DNA from: Dendrophyllia cribrosa
Taxonomy: Eukaryota > Cnidaria > Anthozoa > Scleractinia > Dendrophylliidae
NCBI GenBank assembly: GCA_024195265.1
Contig: JAJLRJ010000007.1
Span: forward strand, 9,124,828 to 9,188,827
Reading direction: 5' to 3'
DNA: 64,000 bases
The notes beneath the pieces were generated by a model. It searched no databases and was not told where the DNA came from. It saw only the letters and a list, made by a program, of their open reading frames with translations. Below are positions 56,401 to 63,621 of the stretch, piece by piece; position 1 is the first letter of the stretch; the number at the start of each line of letters is the position of its first letter. Made by a program: the position numbers and the translations under genes.

Positions 56401-59394
56401 AAGGCAGAAAGGTTTGTATCAAAGCAAGGTCACCTCCAGCCTCGCTTCCACTCAAAAGCAAGGTCACCAAGCACACAACTGTAAAAAGGACTATTATCGC
56501 CATTAGTCATTGAATTTATTACTCATGGTCTTGTCAGTCAGGTCCAGTGATTGTTGTAATTGCTTCATAAAACTCATGCAACGCATTTGGCAAATCAGAG
56601 CGATGATACGCTATAACCAAGTGCAAAATTAAAAAAAAAACAATGGCCAACTTTCCCTCTCTTCTCGCCTGAAATTACCGATCAAATGTTTTCCCGTGCT
56701 TTCGTCAGTTCCTGATTGCATGTTTCCCGCGCTTTCTGTTGACCGATCACCATTTCTTCCATGCCATTAAAGTTTGGTTAATTTATTTTTTGTATTTGCT
56801 TTCAAGTTAGAACAGATAGCTATGTAACGTTTCCTGTTGATTAGCATTTCGTCTTTTTCGTTCCGATTGCAGCTTACTGGGAAATGATGGGATACGGTTT
56901 GTTTGGCGGGTACAAGTCTGACTGGGATAGATTTGAAGGAATGGACGAAGTTAAGTTCACCACGAGATGGGGCGGGGAGGACTGGGATCTAATGGATAGG
57001 TAAGCATGAGAGGCACTCATTCCTACACTTGGCACTGGTACCGGTTGCATGTTTTCCCGCGCTTGGTACCAACCGTACTTTTTCCCACGCTTGTCACTGG
57101 TTACATGTTTTCTCGCTCTTGATATTGGTTGCTTGCCCGCGTTTGCAAAAAATATCACTTTATATTTAGCACGAAAGCACTAATTGAGGACACTGGGACC
57201 GCCAGTATTACATGGTCATCCGAGCCACGCGAAGGTCTAACCGCTTGCAGATATCATAGCAAAGGCAGACCTTCGTCCTCAGTTGTTTTAAGACCCTGAG
57301 TGTTGGTCTGGTCGGGGATCGAGCCCGCGACCTCCCGTTCAGCGGACCAACGCTCTACCAACTGAGCTATAACCCTGTGGCGGCACCGCGGCAGAACGTT
57401 TGCGCATGCGTAAACTTCAAGCACTTCCGGTCCGTTAAACTACCAGTCAACATCGATGCGAACAGCATAAAACAACACTTCTGCATGAACCAACAGACCT
57501 AGATTTTCTAGATGCAATGATGAAAGGACCAAAACCGAAGAAAATTATGGTACGTACACGATCGGTTCTTGCATGAATACATTTCGAGATGAAGTGAAGA
57601 CTTGTTTTTTGGTGAAAAAATGCGATGCAAAAATTATTTGTTCATATTTCGTTGTTGGTGCAAACACCAAACCCCTTGGTGCAAACGCTTGAAACTTAAA
57701 CGATGAAAAAACTTTTCAACGAAACAAACTTTTTCTCTACCTTTGTTTTATAACTCTTACTTTTTTTTTTCAAACTTCGCGGTACGGGAGTTTTATGTTG
57801 TAGTTCATTTTTTATTTCAGGTAATTTTTGTTTTTCCTTTGTTTCAAATTCATGAGCATAGATTACCATACCCAAAAACAATGGAAAAATAAAAATTACC
57901 TGAGATAAAAAAATTAACTACAACATTTACATGGGATTACAGTATGTCACCGGAAATGCGTAATTCACCGGATGCTCAGTTTTCTACTCATGCGCAGTGC
58001 GTTCTGCCGCGGTGCCCCCTGTGGCGGTTAAATAAACGGTAATAGGTCCATGATAACCGTCACGAATATAGAGCCTCCTTTACACTATCATGACCATATA
58101 GTTTAGTACCTGTAGTAGCTGTAGTACCTGTAGTACTCGTAGTACCTGTAGTACTCGTAGTACCTGTAGTACCTGTAGTACCTGTAGTACCTGTAGTACT
58201 TGTAGTACCTGTAGTACCTGTAGTACTCGTAGTACCTGTAGTACTCGTAGTACCTGTAGTACTCGTAGTACCTGTAGTACCTGTAGTACCTGTAGTACCT
58301 TTAGTACCTGTAGTACTCGTAGTACCTGTAGTACTCGTAGTACCTGTAGTACCTGTAGTACCTGTAGTACCTGTAGTACTCGTAGTACCTGTAGTACCTG
58401 TAGTACTCGTAGTACCTGTAGTACCTGTAGTACCTGTAGTACTCGTAGTACCTGTAGTACCTGTAGTACCTGTAGTACCTGTAGTACCTGTAGTACCTGT
58501 AGTACTTGTAGTACCTGTAGTACTCGTAGTACCTGTAGTAGCTGTAGTAGCTGTAGTAGCTGTAGTACTCGTAGTACCTGTAGTACTCGTAGTACCTGTA
58601 GTACTCGTAGTACCTGTAGTACCTGTAGTACCTGTAGTACCTGTAGTACTCGTAGTACCTGTAGTACCTGTAGTACCTGTAGTACCTGTAGTACCTGTAG
58701 TACCTGTAGTACTTGTAGTACCTGTAGTACTCGTAGTACCTGTAGTAGCTGTAGTAGCTGTAGTACTCGTAGTACCTGTAGTACTCGTAGTACCTGTAGT
58801 ACTCGTAGTACCTGTAGTACCTGTAGTACCTGTAGTACCTGTAGTACTCGTAGTACCTGTAGTACTCGTAGTACCTGTAGTACCTGTAGTACCTGTAGTA
58901 CCTGTAGTACCTGTAGTACCTGTAGTACCTGTAGTACCTGTAGTACCTGTAGTACCTGTAGTACCTGTAGTACCTGTAGTACCTGTAGTACCTGTAGTAC
59001 CTGTAGTACTCGTAGTACCTGTAGTACCTGTAGTACTCGTAGTACCTGTAGTACCTGTAGTACCTGTAGTACTCGTAGTACCTGTAGTACCTGTAGTACC
59101 TGCAAATAAACTGCACGTTTTTCCGTACTTGTCCCGATTGAGTGTCTTTACTTCGAGTGATTTATTGTGCTCTTTGCCGTCGTGATTGGCTGTCACTACT
59201 TTTTCAAAACTTTTGTTTTGTATTACAGACGTTGTCGCAGTAATGGCTTTGTTGTTCTGCTGCTAACACAATTTGTGGTTTTATTCAACAGAGCAATCGG
59301 TGTCAATTTAGAGATTGAGAGGCTACGGCTTCCTAAATTTTACCATTACTATCACGAGAGGAGCAGTGACTGGTACGAACACGCAAGAATGTGA
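35421..59394 (+). CDS. B4GALNT3: Beta-1,4-N-acetylgalactosaminyltransferase 3/4-like, 23 exons
   Basis: Exons: 35421-35571, 37727-38076, 38828-38923, 40214-40310, 40734-40834, 41654-41730, 41876-41954, 43175-43238, 43779-43826, 44574-44622, 45684-45846, 49492-49593, 50297-50349, 50838-50919, 51793-51814, 52427-52543, 53086-53135, 53297-53403, 54520-54592, 55115-55189, 56169-56247, 56873-56999, 59292-59394 (754 codons plus stop, phases closed). Type II Golgi enzyme adding GalNAc to GlcNAc-ended glycans (family knowledge). Seen: signal anchor [20 protein letters not shown] at residues 13-32; Thr/Ser stem; PA14-like region about 170-335 ([43 protein letters not shown]); [13 protein letters not shown] catalytic part about 460-750 ([16 protein letters not shown], metal-site [27 protein letters not shown]). 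The central linker is much shorter than in human B4GALNT3 (998 aa). The exon 9 donor (GTAAAG) was chosen because only it keeps phase. Confidence 0.9.
36377..36565. mobile_element. MITE in intron 1
   Basis: Inverted ends ATCATGGGATCAAAATGCGG and the complement of CCGCATTTCAATCCCATCAT. About 190 bp, no coding. Confidence 0.75.
36715..36840. mobile_element. 126-bp TA-target MITE in intron 1
   Basis: Starts CAGTCGAACCTCCGCTAACG and ends CTCAAACGACTG, flanked by TA on both sides (36713, 36841). Internal CCATAAGCGGACACCTC is close to the 186-540 minisatellite unit. A second fragment of this broad family begins at 40886 (ACAGTAGATCCCCGCC). Confidence 0.75.
36985..37175. repeat. Short relative of the 26-kb minisatellite
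   Basis: ACAGTTGAAACTCTCTACAA opens the block, followed by two units with GAAAACATGGCCGTTGTGGA and GGGAGGTTTTCAATTAGAGA. Confidence 0.7.
39300..40213. repeat. 110-bp direct repeat flanking a MITE, next to exon 4
   Basis: 39300-39416 and 40090-40213 share CATTTTAATTATCGC, GGTAATACTCTAGTGAACTT and GCTTTCATCTCTAAATT. The second copy supplies the polypyrimidine tract and AG acceptor of exon 4 (40214). The first copy ends in TTGTCAG and is then cut by the MITE at 39417-39690. Confidence 0.8.
39417..39690. mobile_element. MITE with TGTACGAGACAAATAAGG ends
   Basis: Inverted ends TGTACGAGACAAATAAGGGA and complement; the inner arm TACTCGGACAGGACC pairs with GGTCCTGTCCGAGTA. A relative with inverted interior lies at 53512-53850 (GTACTCGGACAGAACCCACC). 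Confidence 0.8.
42240..42500. mobile_element. Two neighbouring foldback MITEs in intron 7
   Basis: First, 42250-42332: ATTAGCCCTCTTTGCCTC pairs with GAGACAAAGAGGGCTCATTA. Second, 42343-42500: AATTCAATAAAGGTTGCTTT pairs with AAAGCAACCTTTATTGAATT, with inner TTGGCAATTGG/CCAATTGCCAA. The whole forms a strong hairpin. Confidence 0.8.
43400..43610 (+). pseudogene. LINE 3' terminal fragment in intron 8
   Basis: One frame (from about 43490) reads [20 protein letters not shown] then [14 protein letters not shown] and stop. The W-N-S-L-P pattern is that of CR1/L2/Jockey-like RT C-termini. Short and broken. Confidence 0.55.
43911..43952. repeat. (TTG)n microsatellite in intron 9
   Basis: Imperfect TTG triplets. 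Confidence 0.85.
44198..44369. mobile_element. 172-bp MITE with 8-bp target duplication
   Basis: Ends ATAGCCTGTTCCAGGCGTT and the complement of AACGCCTGGAACAGGCTA. Flanked by CCGTTAAC at 44190-44197 and 44370-44377, which fits hAT-type targeting. Confidence 0.85.
44719..44888. mobile_element. 170-bp pogo/Tc1-like MITE
   Basis: Ends CAGTGGAACCCCGTTAATAC and the complement (GGCGGGGTTCCACTG), with TA on both sides. Internal repeats of GTTAATACGGTCA type. Confidence 0.85.
45131..45472. mobile_element. TA-target MITE carrying a nested hairpin MITE
   Basis: Outer ends CAGTCAAACCTCTATTAAGC and complement of TTAATACAGGTTCGACCG, with TA flanks. Nested at 45240-45416 is a near-perfect hairpin with arms of about 80 bp (AATAGGCCATTTCCGAGTTA ... 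TAACTCGGAAATGGCCTATT), containing CCTCGTTGTCAAAGCGAGGC and a short A/T loop. Confidence 0.85.
45868..46151. mobile_element. MITE, AGCGGTTTTCA family, copy 2 (intron 11)
   Basis: Ends ATAGAGCAGTTTCCAATTGA and complement of TCAATTGAAAACCGCTCTAT. It starts 22 bp after the exon 11 donor. Same family as 4830-5115. Confidence 0.8.
46290..46520. repeat. Short imperfect tandem repeat
   Basis: Two copies of TTTTGATTTC(A/G)(G/A)TAAGCCTTG, with several ACAGGCTTA motifs between. Confidence 0.6.
46672..47246. repeat. (GACT)n-based satellite, about 575 bp
   Basis: Tetranucleotide GACT array with regularly spaced variants (GATT, GCTGGACT, GTCT), showing higher-order blocks such as TGACTGCTGGACTGACTGAC. 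Gives a long Ser-Gln-Val frame on the minus strand that I do not call coding. Confidence 0.95.
47290..47640. repeat. (GGAA)n microsatellite, about 87 units
   Basis: Almost pure GGAA for 350 bp, then GAATGAATGAATG. It directly follows the GACT array, with a CAAACAAACAAA spacer between them. In intron 11. Confidence 0.97.
47641..49491. other. Remainder of intron 11
   Basis: No exon supported. A small hairpin at about 47712-47730 (CTTGGGCGGAGCGACCAAG) and another at 49262-49318 (ACACGCTACTTTAATAATTT with AGTGTACTGTGT, centre GCGATCTCGC). Short frames at 48087-48899 have no family features. Confidence 0.5.
49690..49990. repeat. Dispersed element shared with 19146-20290
   Basis: Shares GATATATCGTGTTTTCATGA-like, TGACAGGCGGTCAAGAAATC and TTTTTATCCAATTTAG segments with the 19-20 kb mosaic. 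Here uninterrupted, about 300 bp. Confidence 0.7.
50599..50679 (+). repeat. 80-bp repeat shared with the LINE copy at 13733-13813
   Basis: Near-identical over 80 bp (ATGAATAAGTTTAATATGTT, then ATCACCGCGGTTTGTATTCT), encoding [14 protein letters not shown] in this copy and [14 protein letters not shown] in the other. In intron 13. Confidence 0.75.
52045..52331. mobile_element. MITE, AGCGGTTTTCA family, copy 3 (intron 15)
   Basis: TTCAATTGAGTGTCGGAAAT at left and CGACACTTAGGTGAAAACCG at right. Terminal bases are diverged from copies 1 and 2. Confidence 0.75.
52675..52950. mobile_element. TIR repeat rich in TCGGAATCGG (intron 16)
   Basis: Ends GCGATGTAAGTGGAATCGGA and complement of CCGCTTCCGATTACGTCGC. 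The interior is built from GGAATC/GATTCC-like repeats in both orientations. Confidence 0.65.
53512..53850. mobile_element. Relative of the 39417 MITE (intron 18)
   Basis: Left end TAAGGGAAATGGTCAAAACT with GTACTCGGACAGAACCCACC; interior matches 39480-39650 in reverse order. The right end is diverged (GGTGGGTCCTCGTCGAGTAT). Confidence 0.7.
55290..56080. repeat. Tandem array of an about 104-bp unit (intron 20)
   Basis: About seven units, each with AGCTTTCATTTGAATGGTCA, CACTTTAGGATTTCATCTAC, GACTCAAAAGTTAGA, ACCTTGTACAGCATAATAAA and ACCACAGGAAAGTACTGCTC. Single relatives lie at 1730-1830, 33600-33730, 44990-45090 and 45485-45600. Confidence 0.85.
56260..56495. mobile_element. Hairpin MITE 12 bp after the exon 21 donor
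   Basis: Arms of about 70 bp: AATAGTCCTTTTTACAGTTG pairs with CAACTGTAAAAAGGACTATT, continuing through GCTTGGTGACCTTGC and AAGCGAGGTTGGAGGTGACC. The loop is AT-rich with a TATATATA stretch. Confidence 0.85.
57165..57381 (-). mobile_element. tRNA-derived SINE (intron 22)
   Basis: The minus strand reads GGGTTATAGCTCAGTTGGTA (A-box), then GTCGCGGGCTCGATCCCCGA (B-box), followed by SINE body (CTCAGGGTCTTAAAACAACT). Its 5' end is interrupted by the element at 57382-58016. Confidence 0.8.
57382..58016. mobile_element. 635-bp TIR element inserted in the SINE
   Basis: Ends GGCACCGCGGCAGAACG plus GCGCATG and complement. CCCTGTGGC on both sides (57373-57381 and 58017-58025) gives a 9-bp target duplication, fitting Mutator-like targeting. 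The interior (57795-57930) holds a hairpin related to the 29907 foldback. Confidence 0.8.
58105..59101. repeat. 9-bp minisatellite, about 110 units (intron 22)
   Basis: Units of GTAGTACCT with GTAGTACTC, GTAGTACTT and GTAGTAGCT variants, arranged in repeating higher-order blocks. Because the unit is a multiple of three and lacks stops, all three minus-strand frames stay open (Thr/Gly, Val/Leu/Gln and Tyr/Arg repeats). I do not call protein. Confidence 0.95.
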
Positions 59395-59910
59395 GTCCAC
59401 GATGGCGGTCAAGGGGGCACAGAACAACAGAAAAGACTGTAGCCTTTTTGGTGGACGAAAGAGGGAAGGTGTAGCGAAAAACATTATTAGGGAAACAGAT
59501 GACTTTCTCTGAGGCCACTAGAATTCAGTTCGATTACCGTACTTCGTGATCAGTGGCACGGCATTGGCTCCGAGCCTTGAACCTTAAGTCCTGGCCGAAA
59601 ACTTGAACGCACTAGTTATCGCTTCTAGTTTCCAGCTTGCGACTCCGTTTGGCCTGAGGATTTGCGTGTACTTGCGATGGCTTGCGTTGACTTGCGAGCT
59701 CAAATTTGGCCACCAAACGCAAGTAATCGCAAGTGATCACAAGTTGTTATCAGTATTGTTTGCTTTTGGTATGATCGCGTGCACAAGGCTGCAATGAAAT
59801 GGATTGCTTGAGTCGGCCACTTGGGAACAACTGGTGTCTACTTGCGAGCACGTTTTGCCACCCATCGCAAGCCTCCGCAAGTTGAAATGTTTAAAACTAG
59901 CTTACGTCGA

Positions 59911-59956
<46 letters not shown>

Positions 59957-60953
59957 CGTCTCGCTTTAGACCTAATTGCATGGTATTAATTAATTCAATC
60001 GCGCTAAATTCAGAATCAGATGTAAAACTTTTATTAAAATCAAATGAATGCATTATAATAATTTATTGATTGAGTTTAACTCACACGCTGTTTGAAACCA
60101 AGTCGATCGTGCTACAGAGATGTAACTTTGCTAGACCGTGCCAAACTATTTATAGCAATAATGAACTTTGTTGCTTGCGGAACTACTGAAGTGGTTGATA
60201 ATTTAAAGTTATTAGAAATCTCTACTAGCGCTGAAGGAAGGAAAAAGGACCAGAGAGGGCGGGGGAATTTCTTCACTTTTTACTTCACTGGTAATATTTT
60301 TTCGTGCCTTTCCACCCTCTTTCTGAACAAAAACAACAACCATTTATTTTTGCCACACTTGCATGAAGTACTAAAATGGAATTACAATAATACTCAATTT
60401 AGCAAAAAGATTACTGAAAACCTGAAACAGGCCACTTCCTCAGTTGCGACTTCGCCTAGAATAGATGATAGGAGTCTTAATGGCACGAAGATTTATCCAT
60501 TTAACAGACTTTTTAATTACGTTCGATGCTTTTTCAAATAACGTCATTTTTAATTAATAAGTTATTTTGCTAATAAAGAGCTATTCAGTTGACTGACCTT
60601 GTCCTTTTATGCCTACTAGATGCGCACGCAGCGTGCAATATAGACAATCTGAGAATTCGACACAAGGGCGTGTATTTTTCTTATTAATAGATTACTCCTT
60701 GTGAGAAAAGAGGTAATACTAGATCGTGGTGAATATTTAGCCCGTTTTTTTTTTCATGCTGGGTGTAAAAATGTAATATAAAGTACAATTCTGAAAACGT
60801 CTTTCGATATTTGTTTGTAATAGCCACAAACAGGAAATTCTATTACATACACAAACTATCATCACATGATCACCGGAGTATCCGAAATAAAGAGGTTATA
60901 TGAATTTGCTCTCTGGGGCCAAGATTTAGTGTCCGTTGTCCGTATTAGAGAGG
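59395..60953. other. 3' region of the B4GALNT-like gene
   Basis: Downstream of the stop. A consensus AATAAA at 60572-60577 could be the polyadenylation signal, giving a 3' UTR of about 1.2 kb. A TTGC microsatellite (59911-59956) sits in a stretch with repeated ACTTGCG motifs. A 149-codon plus-strand frame (60092-60541) lies here but has no recognisable domain. 60890-60953 resembles a TA-target MITE (GTCCGTATTAGAGAGG). Confidence 0.5.
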
Positions 60954-61007
60954 CGAGAATTTAGTTTTATCGACTGAGTCGATAAGGTAAATTGACCACC
61001 GTAAAAA

Positions 61008-61056
61008 GATTCAAATAGCTGACGTTTCGAGCGCTAGCCCTTCGTCGGAGCGAATC
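61008..61056 (-). ncRNA. Hammerhead-like ribozyme motif, left arm
   Basis: Mirror of the right-arm motif at 63451-63499; see that entry for the fold. Confidence 0.5.
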
Positions 61057-61146
61057 AAGGAATTGTGGGTAGTGTGTGGTTTTATATAGTAAGCGGTGGA
61101 GCTACGCTATTGGTGGAAATTTGGTGACGTGAAAAACAAATGTAGA

Positions 61147-62253
61147 TTAGTTGAATGAAAAGCGTTCGTTGATTCCGTGGGGTTTGAGAGTGCCGATTTG
61201 AAAGATGATTTTTTGTTCTAGGTTTTTACGGCTTTCTGTGTTACCCTGGTGTAGGGAAACGCCGCAGATTGTCATGTGTTGTTTAGAATGGTTAGTAAGA
61301 TTAAAATGGCGCGCGACTGGTTTGGATGCGTCTTTGTCATTTTTTTCAACGTCTCGGAGATGTTCACGAAAACGGTCGCCCAGTCTCCTCCCTGTTTCGC
61401 CAATGTATATCTTTTTGCAAAAAGTACATGTAATGCAGTAGATAACATTTACGGAGGTGCATGTAAAACGATCAGTGATTTTAATAGATCGTTTGGGTCC
61501 TGTTATTTTGTCCGCGTTGTGAATGAAAGGACAAGTGTTACATCGTGTGCGTGTGCATTTGAAAGTTCCCGGTACATCGTCAGATTTCAGTGCGCTCGTA
61601 ACTAGAAAGTTGCCTATGTTTTTGTCACGTTTGAATGAAATTAGTGGGGGTTGTGAAAAGATTCTGCCAGTTTCGGGGTCGTTTTGGAGTAATTTGAAAT
61701 TTTTTAAAATGATGCTTTTGACTGTGTTGTTGTGTGGGTGGAAAGTGAGGGTGAATGGAATTCTCTCGTTCTCTTCCTTCTGTGGCGTTTGTAGTGCTGA
61801 CTGTCTGTCGATCTGTTGTGCACGTTGTTGGCCCGTATTAACAACAGAGTCAGGGTACCCACGTTTCTTGAAAAACTGGCACATTTCTTCTGATTTGTTG
61901 GAAAAATCAGAGTCATCACTACATAGACGTCGAAGTCTGAGAAATTGAGAATACGGAATGGCGTTTTTAACGTGCGATGGATGTGAGGATGAATGTAACA
62001 GATAACTGTGGGAATCTGTAGGTTTGTAGTGCACACTTGTGGATAAACTGTTACCGTTGATTGAAATATTAATGTCAAGAAAAGCGACTGAGGTTTCGGA
62101 AATTTCCCAGGTATATTTTAGAGCTGGATGAAAAGTATTGACAGAAGTTATGAATTGATTAAGTTCCTCTTTACTGGAAGAGGTAGCGCCAATGCAATCA
62201 TCGATGTAGCGGCCGTAGAGTTCGGGTTTGGTTCCGTGGTACTGATTAAAAAA
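61147..62253 (-). CDS. PLE RT/GIY-YIG fragment, left arm
   Basis: Mirror copy of the right-arm frame, with an identical predicted protein. The open frame formally continues to 62379, but its first 42 codons are antisense of the other arm, so native PLE sequence starts at the palindrome centre with KFFNQYHG. It lacks the reverse transcriptase motifs before YIDD, so it cannot encode an active polymerase. No start codon of its own. Confidence 0.85.
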   Translation of the reverse strand, partial: FFNQYHGTKPELYGRYIDDCIGATSSSKEELNQFITSVNTFHPALKYTWEISETSVAFLDINISINGNSLSTSVHYKPTDSHSYLLHSSSHPSHVKNAIPYSQFLRLRRLCSDDSDFSNKSEEMCQFFKKRGYPDSVVNTGQQRAQQIDRQSALQTPQKEENERIPFTLTFHPHNNTVKSIILKNFKLLQNDPETGRIFSQPPLISFKRDKNIGNFLVTSALKSDDVPGTFKCTRTRCNTCPFIHNADKITGPKRSIKITDRFTCTSVNVIYCITCTFCKKIYIGETGRRLGDRFREHLRDVEKNDKDASKPVARHFNLTNHSKQHMTICGVSLHQGNTESRKNLEQKIIFQIGTLKPHGINERFSFN

Positions 62254-63360
62254 TTTTTTAATCAGTACCACGGAACCAAACCCGAACTCTACGGCCGCTA
62301 CATCGATGATTGCATTGGCGCTACCTCTTCCAGTAAAGAGGAACTTAATCAATTCATAACTTCTGTCAATACTTTTCATCCAGCTCTAAAATATACCTGG
62401 GAAATTTCCGAAACCTCAGTCGCTTTTCTTGACATTAATATTTCAATCAACGGTAACAGTTTATCCACAAGTGTGCACTACAAACCTACAGATTCCCACA
62501 GTTATCTGTTACATTCATCCTCACATCCATCGCACGTTAAAAACGCCATTCCGTATTCTCAATTTCTCAGACTTCGACGTCTATGTAGTGATGACTCTGA
62601 TTTTTCCAACAAATCAGAAGAAATGTGCCAGTTTTTCAAGAAACGTGGGTACCCTGACTCTGTTGTTAATACGGGCCAACAACGTGCACAACAGATCGAC
62701 AGACAGTCAGCACTACAAACGCCACAGAAGGAAGAGAACGAGAGAATTCCATTCACCCTCACTTTCCACCCACACAACAACACAGTCAAAAGCATCATTT
62801 TAAAAAATTTCAAATTACTCCAAAACGACCCCGAAACTGGCAGAATCTTTTCACAACCCCCACTAATTTCATTCAAACGTGACAAAAACATAGGCAACTT
62901 TCTAGTTACGAGCGCACTGAAATCTGACGATGTACCGGGAACTTTCAAATGCACACGCACACGATGTAACACTTGTCCTTTCATTCACAACGCGGACAAA
63001 ATAACAGGACCCAAACGATCTATTAAAATCACTGATCGTTTTACATGCACCTCCGTAAATGTTATCTACTGCATTACATGTACTTTTTGCAAAAAGATAT
63101 ACATTGGCGAAACAGGGAGGAGACTGGGCGACCGTTTTCGTGAACATCTCCGAGACGTTGAAAAAAATGACAAAGACGCATCCAAACCAGTCGCGCGCCA
63201 TTTTAATCTTACTAACCATTCTAAACAACACATGACAATCTGCGGCGTTTCCCTACACCAGGGTAACACAGAAAGCCGTAAAAACCTAGAACAAAAAATC
63301 ATCTTTCAAATCGGCACTCTCAAACCCCACGGAATCAACGAACGCTTTTCATTCAACTAA
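62254..63360 (+). CDS. PLE RT/GIY-YIG fragment, right arm
   Basis: About 368 codons of PLE protein. Order: RT motif C (GRYIDDCIG), RT thumb side (VAFLDINISINGN), a linker with CTRTRCNTC, then the GIY-YIG nuclease (VIYCITCTFCKKIYIGETGR, DRFREHL, ARHFN, and a Glu in LEQKII as the likely metal ligand), stop at 63358-63360. PLEs use such a nuclease to nick target DNA for primed reverse transcription (known). The frame is intact although 5'-truncated, so the insertion is young. The formal ORF start at 62128 lies in the other arm and is an artefact of the palindrome. Confidence 0.9.
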   Translation, partial: FFNQYHGTKPELYGRYIDDCIGATSSSKEELNQFITSVNTFHPALKYTWEISETSVAFLDINISINGNSLSTSVHYKPTDSHSYLLHSSSHPSHVKNAIPYSQFLRLRRLCSDDSDFSNKSEEMCQFFKKRGYPDSVVNTGQQRAQQIDRQSALQTPQKEENERIPFTLTFHPHNNTVKSIILKNFKLLQNDPETGRIFSQPPLISFKRDKNIGNFLVTSALKSDDVPGTFKCTRTRCNTCPFIHNADKITGPKRSIKITDRFTCTSVNVIYCITCTFCKKIYIGETGRRLGDRFREHLRDVEKNDKDASKPVARHFNLTNHSKQHMTICGVSLHQGNTESRKNLEQKIIFQIGTLKPHGINERFSFN

Positions 63361-63450
63361 TCTACATTTGTTTTTCACGTCACCAAATTTCCACCAATAG
63401 CGTAGCTCCACCGCTTACTATATAAAACCACACACTACCCACAATTCCTT

Positions 63451-63499
63451 GATTCGCTCCGACGAAGGGCTAGCGCTCGAAACGTCAGCTATTTGAATC
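63451..63499 (+). ncRNA. Hammerhead-like ribozyme motif, right arm
   Basis: Stem I is GATTC+GCT pairing with AGC+GAATC. The core reads CCGACGA, then hairpin GGGCTAGCGCTC (four pairs, one G-U), then GAAACGTC with a minimal ACGT stem III and cleavage expected after GTC. PLEs are known to carry minimal type I hammerheads. Here core position U4 is C (CUGANGA expected), which should weaken or abolish cleavage. Confidence 0.55.
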
Positions 63500-63621
63500 T
63501 TTTTACGGTGGTCAATTTACCTTATCGACTCAGTCGATAAAACTAAATTCTCGTGTTTCATCCCCCCACCGACGCAGCACCACAGTTTCTCTAGAAACTA
63601 ACCCCATTCGTATTAGAGAGG

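Larger units (their letters stand above)
60941..63621. mobile_element. Palindromic Penelope-like element with 13-bp target duplication
   Basis: The insertion 60954-63608 is flanked by CGTATTAGAGAGG at 60941-60953 and 63609-63621. Bases 60954-63553 form an inverted repeat centred between 62253 and 62254 (AAAAAA|TTTTTT); translations of both arms are identical. The right arm carries 55 further bases (63554-63608, with ACAGTTTCTCTAGAAACTAA) absent from the left end. Each arm is the 3' half of a PLE: RT from just before the YIDD motif, a GIY-YIG domain, then a 3' non-coding tail. Confidence 0.9.

Noticed and set aside
58060..59196. 378-codon minus-strand frame of Thr/Gly-rich repeats
   Set aside because: It is the translation of a 9-bp minisatellite; all three minus-strand frames are open for the same reason and it lies antisense in an intron.
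60092..60541. 149-codon frame as a separate gene
   Set aside because: No domain, no conserved motif and a position consistent with a 3' UTR ahead of AATAAA at 60572; kept only as a note.
62128..62253. First 42 codons of the right-arm PLE frame
   Set aside because: They lie in the opposite arm and read antisense PLE sequence; the open frame across the centre is a by-product of the palindrome.
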